Assembly (NCBI GenBank): GCA_002005505.1
Contig: MVGU01000106.1
Location: 77,501 to 97,500, forward strand
Source of the DNA: Botryococcus braunii
Taxonomy: Eukaryota > Chlorophyta > Trebouxiophyceae
DNA length: 20,000 nt
Direction of reading: 5' to 3'
Notes under the pieces: model-generated
What the model was told of the DNA's origin: nothing
What the model saw: only the letters and a program-made list of their open reading frames with translations
The model's database searches: none
In this document: one piece after another, positions 1 through 7,659 of the stretch
Layout: each line of letters starts with the position of its first letter
Position numbering within the stretch: the stretch's first letter is position 1
Translations under genes and position numbers: made by a program

Positions 1-185
1 TGCGCCTTGTTTCAGTACCAATAATGGCGTTGGAATGCGTGCGGCAAAGTTGACTGCATTTTTTCCTGACAACTTGCGTATGCGTCCCTCCTGATAATAG
101 TGCCGTACTGTCCTCACTTGTGCATGCAACCCATGACATGGATGTGAGACGGCCAGACTTAACTGAATAACAGAAAAGCAACTCC

Positions 186-229
186 AAATAAAACAGTCGT
201 GCGTGCCAAAATAAAACAGTCGCGCGCGC
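186..229. repeat. Two-copy 23-bp direct repeat
   Basis: A 14-base word, aaataaaacagtcg, occurs at 186–199 and again at 209–222, each followed by an alternating G/C-rich stretch. Each copy contains AATAAA on the plus strand. It lies immediately left of the purine-rich run leading into the GA array. No function is evident. Bases 1–185 show nothing I can assign. Confidence 0.6.
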
Positions 230-273
230 GGAGGGAGGGGGGGAAGGAGAGCGCGAGAGAGCGCACGAGAGAG

Positions 274-440
<167 letters not shown>

Positions 441-480
441 TTATCCTTATTGTTCAAGTCATTTGCTGTATTTCCTACCA

Positions 481-525
481 ATGTATACACTGCTGTTGTA
501 CTGCGACACATGTATACACTGCTGT
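481..525. repeat. 16-bp direct repeat, period 29
   Basis: The word atgtatacactgctgt occurs exactly at 481–496 and 510–525, separated by 13 bases. It is a local duplication with no recognised function. The minus strand is also open here, in continuity with the TC repeat frame, but nothing else supports coding. Confidence 0.7.
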
Positions 526-594
526 CGGCTCTAGAAATCTGTTGTCTGCGGAATTGTACCAAACGCTCGTTCCCCTTATCAAACTTCGCCATTT

Positions 595-1239
595 TCATCG
601 TCTAAGCCTTTTCCAGTAGTAAACTACACCAAAACCACACCCCTTCTTATATAAGAAGAGCAGTCCCCACAAAGCGGGGGCTTAAGCTTGATGGTGGGGA
701 CACAAGACGGCTCTCCGCCGCCCCCATACTCACTGACAAATTGGTCATTGCAGAATGGCGCCAGGACGTCTACAGTACCATTCCAGGTCAGATAGGTGTT
801 GCCACAGAGTACATAGGGTACAAGAACTTGTGGCCGATCAATACTCACGGGCTATTGCAGGCCCAGCTTATGGCGAAGCCACACTCTTTTTGACCTCAGG
901 TTTCAAGCAGCGCAATACAATTCCAAATTTCTGCAATTCCCTAATGCGATTTGCTGTTAAGTATACACCGTCCCCCAAAGCGACCATTCCATGCAACGTA
1001 CCTGGCCTTGCATCTCGCGAGGCATCTGGCACACAAGCAGGTTCAACGCCCTCATCACTGCAAACAAATTAATTGGACCAACGCAGTCTCCACCGGCCGT
1101 GCTCATACCACATTCAAAATTCTAGATGAGTTGAAGTCATTGCTCAACTCTTTGCATTCATACCTCCCATGGCTGAACGGCCTCGTTTCTTGAAGGCGAT
1201 AGTTTGTACAAATCTTCCCATATCGTAAGAATCCGCCAT
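595..1239 (-). CDS. Candidate small four-exon gene, unknown product (~92 aa)
   Basis: I do not recognise this protein. The model was assembled from splice signals on the minus strand. Exon 1 (1239–1164) starts with ATGGCG in good context and ends GGGAG|GTATGA. Exon 2 (1057–1002) follows a T-rich acceptor ending TTTGCAG and ends CCAG|GTACGT. Exon 3 (851–734) follows AATAG and ends GTCA|GTGAGT. Exon 4 (623–595) follows GGTGTAG and ends in TGA. Introns are 106, 150 and 110 bp and all are GT–AG. Exon phases are compatible, and the total of 279 nt gives 92 residues plus a stop. The N-terminal third is basic (FKKRGRS). Exon 3 encodes a beta-like segment with two cysteines (VLCGNTYLTWNGT, then APFCND). 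Exons 2 and 3 have the best signals. Exon 4 is the weakest call, and the 25-codon first exon is also open in a second frame. It could be part of a larger gene or chance. Confidence 0.35.
643..658. promoter_or_regulatory. Perfect 16-bp palindrome containing TATATAAG
   Basis: CTTCTTATATAAGAAG reads identically on both strands and contains a TATA-box-like core. It sits inside the last intron of the small minus-strand gene model, so a promoter role is unproven. A GTCCCCAC/GTGGGGAC inverted pair (663–670 and 694–701) lies next to it. Confidence 0.3.
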
Positions 1240-1984
1240 TGAATCATAGGCTTCCTATGCTTGTAGATGCCTAGTAAGGGGACTACATACAGCTCGATTG
1301 GGGCGCAAGGCATCCATAGAAATCTCGTGAACCACGGGGTTCAGAGTCTTACCATCAATTGAGCAGAAATGTCTCTGCAAACCCAAATTCGAATAAAAAA
1401 TGCCCTTGAATTTAATCAACTGAAGAGCCGTTTAAAGGCTCAAACGCATTAGCCTTAAGCTACTATAGTAAGCTACATTCTAGATCATCAAGAGGTGGGG
1501 TTTAGAGATAGCAATTGCTCAACATGCCTGTGGAGCATGTCAGCACTCGCAAACTGTCCCAGCCTCAACCTACAGCACTTGAGCTGCAATAAGTAAGACC
1601 CAGTAGCAACATGGGTAGAAAAGGCAACGTGACTGCAGATGAGTGAGGGAATTGGAAGCCACCTTCATGGAAGATCGTGACTCCCACTCGCCAAACGCTG
1701 GACACGGTTGCCTGCAGCCGCTACTTCCAAGTAATTGCTGTGCCACTCATGAGTTGATCAAGTCCAGGCAGAACCCCCGATATAATCCTGAGGTGGGTGG
1801 CTCGGCTCTAACCCTGCCGATGCGATAAATTACACAGCCACCGCTCGCCACAGCAAAGGCAAGAACGAATTCAAAGATTAAACGTCGTGTTTCTTTCTCC
1901 CAGCCTACGATGATGCTGTAGACATGGATCACACTGGACGAATTTTCTGCTTCTCAAGCCACTAAAGGGGTGCACGAAGATTAC
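1240..1984. other. Stretch with no supported gene
   Basis: Only short open frames occur here. A minus-strand segment at 1747–1932 encodes a hydrophobic run (LIFEFVLAFAVASGG) that could be a membrane-spanning exon, but I found no convincing pair of splice sites or in-frame neighbour. The rest looks like intergenic or intronic sequence of mixed composition. Confidence 0.5.
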
Positions 1985-2190
1985 CTGGGTATCTCATATG
2001 GGGTTTTGCCTTGTCATAATTCAAGGCAGGGCCCTTCATAGGAGCTGTACTCGCAGCAACATTTCTCATGAGCACCTGCTTACGCGCCTGCTTACCCTTA
2101 ATCACGTAGCTCTGTACGAGCTTTTGCGTGGGTTCTAAGCCACCAGTTGCATGCACTTGTCGCAGGATGATCTCCCACGTGTGCAAATAG
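1985..2190 (-). CDS. Possible internal exon, unknown protein
   Basis: On the minus strand a 206-nt segment follows a CTGCAG acceptor and ends CCCAG|GTAATC. The frame is open throughout after an upstream TGA and encodes a basic, helix-forming sequence (KLVQSYVIKGKQARKQVLMRN near the middle). A second potential donor lies inside it (AAGG|GTAAGC). I found no compatible partner exon, so this is one coding-like segment and not a gene. A competing frame at 2098–2298 overlaps it and cannot be excluded. Confidence 0.22.
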
Positions 2191-3788
2191 CTGCAGCACC
2201 CTCATGGCTGTGCTTTCACAGCTCAAGGGTGAGCCAGACACCATCCGCCGCCGATAGCCATTACCTAAATCGTCAGTACATGTTGCATTCAAAAGCAACC
2301 CGCATAATCGGCAAAAGCTGTAGTTGAATGAGTCAAATCAGCTTAGCCATCCCAAAGTAGACCTTGACCCGCGTCAGGCCTGCTTACTCGTTGCATGCTA
2401 AACCTTGATCCGAGTCCATTTCCCTTGAGTGAGAGTAACTCCCGAAACATGAGCGGTCAAAGAGCAAGCATCCCACGGTCTGTCTATGCATACACACACT
2501 GAGCTTCCCGCTAGGTACAATCCCTTCCCAACTCTCACAAAAGTAAAGAATAGGAGTCCGGTAAAGTCACAGAGGGCTGAGGCAGAGCAGTGGGCCCAGG
2601 CGTCAAGCCAGGAGCAAAACACCCCCCCCCCCCCCACAAAAAAAAGGAAGCATAGGCTTCTGGCCGGGGCCTCCACAGGACCAAAAACACAGGAACGCAC
2701 CTGAAATGCAAAGCAAAGCACATTGCTAGCAGCCCACACATAACATTAGAGTGCGACCTGGATTCACGCTACGAAAAATGAGGTTTTAAAGTGGTGGACA
2801 TGTCATAGAACCCTTCGGGCTTTCATCTTCTGCCTAGGCAAGACACACAGGACCTTAACACTCGTGAATCCATCAGGTCACGAGCTCGGTACTAAACCAA
2901 TAATGCTTGGTAAGACCACCAAGCTATCTCAACCAGCCTGCAGTTGGTACTGCAGTAGCGCCAGAGATGTACGTGCCTGGGCTTGCACACCACCACAGGA
3001 CTTTGGACAAAAAGAGAAGCATCAAAAATCCAATAATGACATCACCAACGACCTCAACGTGTCGATGCACCTTTGATCAAAGCCTGGAAGTGCAACGATG
3101 TTCTTCTGCAAAAAGGTACCCGTTAGCCCAGCAGGGCCATTCCTTAACTAGAACAGCGGTGCCTGTGCTGGTGATAAATAATCTCTCAGGTTCTTCTAGT
3201 CTTCTATCCTTGAGGCGTCCAACGGTCCGGTCCATCATTCAATCCGTTGGAGGTCCAAAACGAAATTAAACAGAAACAGACACACACCACGAGCATTGGA
3301 TCAAGCAAACTGGGATGGCTGGTTTCTAACTTACAAGCACAGCCCAGACTAAGAATTCCTTGAGGATCATCTCCATGATACAAGAGACAAGCCCACAGAC
3401 TGAGCAGCTCCAGCAGAATCTTTTGTCCTTAGACCAGCCCGTATGACCAAGGCCTTAAGAGCTGCAAGCGGCTTGCCCATTCTGGCTCTAGCACACGCAG
3501 AGCTCCCACCATTAACCTAATTAACCAAATGCACAGCAAGCCGCACCAAGAGCCAACCCCCTTTGGGGGAAAAAGGGGGGCCGAGTCAGAGCATCCCCCT
3601 AACCTTTCAAAACTAAGACCCAACAGAGCGACGTTTTGCCAACACTAGCCACTTGTAGCATACACTTTTAAGCCCAAAGCCTTCAGCAGCCCATGAGCTG
3701 GCAGCCAGGGCACCCAACGGGGTCGAGTCTCTGCTGACTGCTGCATATAATGGACACACAAGGGTGCTTGGGCAGGCGGCCGGGGCCC
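2191..3788. other. Stretch with no supported gene
   Basis: No open frame here has convincing protein character on either strand. The longest (2398–2739 minus, 2907–3269 plus) are interrupted by homopolymers or have unremarkable composition. A textbook-looking acceptor (TTTGCTTTGCATTTCAG, minus strand, ending near 2702) exists without a supported exon after it. Bases 3300–3788 are probably the 3' untranslated side of the minus-strand gene that ends at 3789. Confidence 0.45.
2622..2645. repeat. C14 homopolymer followed by A-rich run
   Basis: Fourteen consecutive C are followed by ACA and then a run of A up to 2645. A very similar C14–A8 arrangement occurs at 4799–4820. Such homopolymers are prone to sequencing length errors, so frames crossing them are unreliable. 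Confidence 0.9.
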
Positions 3789-4517
3789 CTACTTCCGAGC
3801 AGTGAGAAGGTTGAAGGAGCTGCCAGCCCAACTTTGATCCATTTTGAAGGCCCCAGGGTCTGGGGACCACATATTGGGTACCTCATGCAGCTTGGCTTCC
3901 AGGGAGGTCCGGGCATGCAAAGGCCGGGCGTCCAGCGATGTGCGGGGCAGCAGAGGAGGGGTACCTAGGAAGTCTTGTGACACCCGCTGCAGCCGTGCCC
4001 GCGGCGGTGGCACTTCACCGCCGACACCATGGGTGCCCAATGAGAGGAATTCGCCGGTACATTGCCCGTTTGCAATTTGCTCAAAAGATGCTGTTTTCCT
4101 AGGCTTGCTGCTCCCGGACGACTTGCGCTCCAAGCCCGGCGTGGAGGGTCCAGCCTCAAGATTCACAAGGCTATTGCGGGCCTCCAGCGGCTTATGCTCG
4201 TCTCTTTCGAGCCACATCCCGCTCGTTAACGAGCACTGTGACTGGCTCTTGGGAATGGGCCTCTTCCCGTATGGTGTGCTGTATGTGCTGGCGAAGGCCC
4301 GGGGAGTCTCACTGTGTGAGGAGACTGACGAGGACATGGAGGCCGTCTGGTAGAGCGTGCTCGAGTAGGGGCACCCCGATAGTTGGCCTGCCCAGGCTGC
4401 GGGCAATGAGGGCGCTGATGTGGTTCGGCTCCCAAACTCATCTCGTGGCGGTGATTCGGAGCCTGGTGTACAGGGGGCTTCAGCTGCTGCTGTTTGTCCC
4501 TGCGCCTCCCAATTCAT
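3789..4517 (-). CDS. Ser/Pro-rich, probably disordered protein or its last exon
   Basis: A 242-codon minus-strand frame from an ATG at 4517 to TAG at 3789–3791. I do not recognise the family. The product is rich in Ser, Pro, Thr and Ala with little hydrophobic core, typical of a disordered regulatory region. Visible short motifs include RTTSAPSLP (a possible 14-3-3-type phosphosite), RKTASFEQ, and an internal repeat RTSLDA/RTSLEA near residues 205–217. A stretch ending QDFLG faintly recalls the TRDFLG motif of plant IDD zinc-finger proteins, but that is too short to rely on. Upstream, TGTAG at 4539–4543 could be an acceptor and CCCAG|GTATGG at 4637 a donor, giving a 98-bp intron. In that case the ATG may not be the true start and this would be the terminal exon. 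No upstream coding exon could be supported between 4638 and the pyrimidine tract. The antisense frame at 3844–4353 is a shadow. Confidence 0.5.
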   Translation of the reverse strand: MNWEAQGQTAAAEAPCTPGSESPPRDEFGSRTTSAPSLPAAWAGQLSGCPYSSTLYQTASMSSSVSSHSETPRAFASTYSTPYGKRPIPKSQSQCSLTSGMWLERDEHKPLEARNSLVNLEAGPSTPGLERKSSGSSKPRKTASFEQIANGQCTGEFLSLGTHGVGGEVPPPRARLQRVSQDFLGTPPLLPRTSLDARPLHARTSLEAKLHEVPNMWSPDPGAFKMDQSWAGSSFNLLTARK

Positions 4518-4781
4518 CCAAAGCTCAGGTTGCTGAACCTACAATGAACGGGATTTCTGTTACCTTAAGGGCCCCCATGGGTCCTGAACTGGAGGCTGCA
4601 CACCCTTCCCACTTGCCTGTGCCGCAGTTGCCATACCTGGGCAGTGCTACCTCTTCCTCCATGCGATAAAGCCCTTGCCGCTCACCCCACATCGAGGCAA
4701 CCAGAGTCTGAGCTCTCACGTTCCTTTAATCCAAAACTGTCTCCATTTACTCCTTATGCACATACACAGTGGGGCTGCCAG

Positions 4782-5094
<313 letters not shown>

Positions 5095-5140
5095 ACACAC
5101 ACACATTCTCCCCACACCTCCCCTCTCGCCCCTCCCCCCA

Positions 5141-5170
5141 ACACACGCGCGCGCGCGCGCGCGCACACAT
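5141..5170. repeat. Alternating purine–pyrimidine (CA/CG)n, Z-DNA-prone
   Basis: Thirty bases alternate strictly purine–pyrimidine: ACACA, then nine to ten CG steps, then CACAT. This is the classical composition for Z-DNA. A short (CA)n run lies just before it at 5094–5105. The unit directly adjoins the pyrimidine tract. Confidence 0.85.
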
Positions 5171-5242
5171 GCTGGTAGAGAATAATGGGAGCTCAGAACT
5201 TCAAGATGGTGTAGGCCTTGACAATCTGCCTAAAGGATATCG

Positions 5243-6334
5243 TCAAAGAGGTGGCGAGGGTAACCCCACCTGCATCTGAAAGAGAGTAGTATGGTTCAAA
5301 GAGGGGGCAATGCTAAGCCCCCTTGCATGTAAAAGGTAGGAGAATGGTTCTCACCTGTTTCCTCTGCGAAAGGCAGCAGATGAGGCTGCCAACCATGTCC
5401 TTGTAGGTGCGCTCCCATGTGGCTGACATGATGCCTGACATCTCAATCTCTGTGTTGAAAGTAGAACAAATCCTCATGAAAGTTGTGTCATCAATGGTGC
5501 ATCGGTACAACCTGATGCTGCTTAGGACATCCAGGAAACTGGCAGGAAATGGATTGACGTTCCTCGGATCGGATGTCAGCTTGTATTGCCTGCAAAGGCT
5601 CCAAAACCTCAGGTATTTGATTTCAGAGCTCCATTTCAGGTGGTGCATAGACTGCATAATGTACTGCCCTCCAGAAGAACAGTGTTGCAAAGCAGATTGG
5701 ATAGTGTGGACAGCACTCATATGCAGCGCGTCCATGCAGTTGAAGGTGAGTTGAATGCCTGTTGCGCACAAGCGTCGTGTTCTTTTGTTAAGATAGTAGA
5801 AAGATCATAGTTTTACAACATATGGCTTCATAGGGAAACATACAAGGAATAGTTCTCCTGGTCCAGCCACGTTATTTCCTCATACAGGCAGCCAGTCCGA
5901 CGATTGCTGTCCACAAAGATTACTGCCCGCTTTCCATCTTTGTGTTCTTTCTTCTGTGCATCAGCAACCAAAAATACTTGTTAATATCGTACTGGCCACA
6001 GGCGGTCCTCCTCCGAGACACGACGTGCACAAGTACTGCCGGTCCTCCTCCGAGACACAACGTGCACAAATATGGCACGTAACGGCCCCTGTGGTTCCAC
6101 TAAGAAGACAACATTTGAACTACATGGCAAATGCATTTCCTGGGCCGAAGGCCATAACACCTGTCACAAAGTCCGCTTGCGAAAACCAGGAACTACCTGT
6201 TGTGAAAGGATGGCTTCAATATCGTTGTTTGTGAATCTATATTCAAGAGTATCACTGAAAGCCGAAAGAAGTTTCCATACAATGCCGATAGGAGCTGGAA
6301 CCACACCGGACACTTCCACTTTTACGTTTCTCAT
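5243..6334 (-). CDS. Split gene with SRPBCC (polyketide cyclase/Bet v 1-like) N-terminal part
   Basis: This model was built from frame and splice signals on the minus strand. Exon 1 (6334–6197, 46 codons) starts ATGAGAAAC after an in-frame TAG and ends CACAACAG|GTAGTT. Its product begins MRNVKVEVSGVVPAPIGIVW, the first strand and the vPApi..vW motif typical of SRPBCC lipid/hormone-binding folds. Exon 2 (5953–5844) follows GATGCACAG and ends CCTT|GTATGT. It encodes GKRAVIFVDSNRR and then LYEEITWLDQENYSL, matching the GavR...dG..v.E.l..lDdenySl strands of the same fold. Exon 3 (5781–5355, phase-compatible if the acceptor is ACAAAAG; otherwise from 5758) encodes about 140 residues I do not recognise and ends AAACAG|GTGAGA. 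A short last exon (5275–5243) follows CTCTCTTTCAG and stops after ten codons. Exons 1 and 2 are the firm part. The exon 3 junction, the last exon, and whether this is one gene are uncertain. Family members typically bind small hydrophobic ligands; the ligand is unknown. Confidence 0.45.
6003..6076. repeat. 37-bp tandem duplication
   Basis: Two adjacent 37-bp copies (6003–6039 and 6040–6076) begin cggtcctcctccgagaca and differ at only a few positions. They fall inside the first intron of the SRPBCC-like gene model, so they need not affect the product. Confidence 0.85.
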
Positions 6335-6769
6335 AGCCGCGAGTGAGATCTATCCACTGACCCAAAGACTACGTCTTAAGCTGCTTATTTCAAAAGCATA
6401 TTTTTCCGTTGGCAGGAGGTTCCCCTTGCATATTGTAAACCCTTCAACAAACACTGAGAGGCCCCCAGACGCTCATCGACGTTTGCTGACGGCTGACGTT
6501 CATCGAGCCCTGCTTTTAGCAGCTTAGGGAAACCTGAGGAATCCCAATGCTTAGACCACTACCAAGTCTTCCAACTTTGCATTCAGCTACCGTTATGAAC
6601 CACAGTGCTATGTGCCCGTGGCCAGATGTATCTCTGGTCACAGTCTCGTATCGTCGGGAAGATACTACAACGCGGCGCACGTCGAAGATTACGGCAAGAT
6701 ACGGCGTCGGAGAACCTTTCTGAGGCCCAATTTTTGGTAGAATTGTCGCCGTTGGCAGCCAATTCCTTC
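6335..6769. other. Stretch with no supported gene
   Basis: This is the upstream side of the minus-strand SRPBCC-like gene and may hold its promoter and 5' untranslated region. A plus-strand frame (6072–6527) crosses its left part but lies antisense to the recognised exon. A plus-strand frame at 6605–6829 runs into the LINE-like word at 6770. Nothing else recognisable was seen. Confidence 0.4.
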
Positions 6770-6795
6770 ACGTCTATGTTTACACTTTTAGGGGA
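6770..6795 (+). other. 26-bp exact match to the LINE ORF1 5' end
   Basis: These 26 bases are identical to codons 2–10 of the LINE ORF1 (minus strand, 15508–15483) and encode the same residues, TSMFTLLGE, in an open frame. Similarity stops abruptly on both sides: the sequence continues as GGAAGG repeats instead of the ORF1 sequence. It may be a remnant of a related element, a shared 5' module, or a captured fragment. Confidence 0.7.
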
Positions 6796-6950
6796 AGGAA
6801 GGAAGGCAGTTTTCCCTTCAACTGCTTAACAACTGTAGTTCGGGCCGAGTGGAACTCCCATGCCATTCACATGGTAGTGCCCTACGAAAAAACAGTTTAG
6901 GGTTGGGGGATGGATTTGCTTGGGGAAGGTGCGGGGGAAGGAAGGAAGGA

Positions 6951-7053
6951 AGTGAAGAAGAAGAAGAAGCATCTGGAGTGAAGAAGAAGAAGAAGCATTT
7001 GGAGTGAAGAAGAAGAAGAAGCATTTGGAGTGAAGAAGAAGAAGAAGCATCTG
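6951..7053. repeat. 26-bp GAA-rich minisatellite, four units
   Basis: Four head-to-tail units of 26 bp start at 6951, 6977, 7003 and 7029 (the last lacks one base). Each is agtg, five to six GAA-type triplets, then gcat[ct]tgg. Unit variation is a T/C change. GGAA repeats precede it (6938–6950). It lies just upstream of the R2-type element's repeated leader and may belong to the element's 5' end or to the host. Open frames across it on the minus strand encode only Leu, Phe or Ser runs. Confidence 0.9.
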
Positions 7054-7068
7054 TTTCGTCACCCATAG

Positions 7069-7628
7069 TATTGATTTTATCTTTTTTTTTCTCAGATTTG
7101 CCTTCGCCTGGCCAGTCTTTAAGCGGGGCTGGCAGCTTCGCCACTTTCAGCGTCCAGCCTTTGCGGAATTTCCAGTGTTTTTCAACACTTCATTCTCAGT
7201 TTGATACCACATCGTATTGGTTTTCCTGTTTTCTTCCTCAGATTTGCACCAGCTCGGCCAGTCTTTCCGCAGGACTGGCAGCTTCGTAACTTTCTGGCGT
7301 CTGGCATCTGCGGAATTTCCCGTGTTCTTCCCCACTTCCTGTGTTTCTTAACACACAGTATTGGTTTTTTCTTTTTCTTTTTTGGCCCCTCAGATTTGCC
7401 TCCGCCGGCCCGTCGTTCACAGGGACTCACAGCTTCACCCCTCCCCAGCATCCAGCACTTACGGAGATTAAAAATGAATATTGGATTTAAGCTTGTATTC
7501 ATTTAAAATTTTAAGAGGAGAGAAATTGGATTCCCAGTCCCTGTCAGTCTTCCTAGAAAAGCTCAAAAAAGCGGTCCTCTCAAGACGAGGGACTGGGGGC
7601 TTCACCACTTTCCAGCATCCAGAACGGT
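7069..7628 (+). repeat. Tandem leader repeats of the R2-type element
   Basis: Four degenerate units each begin TATTG[AG] at 7069, 7215, 7359 and 7479 (lengths about 146, 144, 120 and 150 bp). Units 1–3 share a pyrimidine tract followed by CTCAGATTTGC, and a GCAGCTTC or CAGCTTC core. Units 1 and 2 also share GCGGAATTTCC. The fourth unit keeps mainly GACTGG, GGCTTCACCACTTTCCAGCATCCAG and lies directly before the ORF. Repeated promoter-like leaders are known in other LINE groups, so a 5' UTR or promoter role is a reasonable inference. Each CTCAG also resembles a splice acceptor. Confidence 0.75.
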
Positions 7629-7659
7629 CTTGGGGTTGGGTTGCCCAGCTGGTGATGCC

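Noticed and set aside
901..1190. Faint resemblance of minus-strand sequence to the C-terminal end of PIF/Harbinger-type transposases
   Set aside because: Only a few residues fit, with stops in the frame, and no catalytic Asp/Glu motifs were found.
1162..1260. Second open frame across exon 1 of the small gene model (MIQWRILTIW...)
   Set aside because: It looks coding-like, but its donor phase leads directly to a stop in the next exon, so I preferred the MADSYD frame.
3844..4353. Plus-strand 169-codon frame
   Set aside because: It is antisense to the Ser/Pro-rich frame, which has the more protein-like composition; the antisense product is Cys/Arg/Gly-rich and unstructured.
6951..7053. CRISPR-like appearance of the regular 26-bp array
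   Set aside because: The units are directly adjacent with no unique spacers, and the context is eukaryotic, so it is a minisatellite.
7147..7502. Minus-strand frames over the leader repeats that seem to repeat a peptide (KNTGNSA...)
   Set aside because: The similarity comes from the DNA repeat itself. Unit lengths are not multiples of three, so the frame breaks between units.
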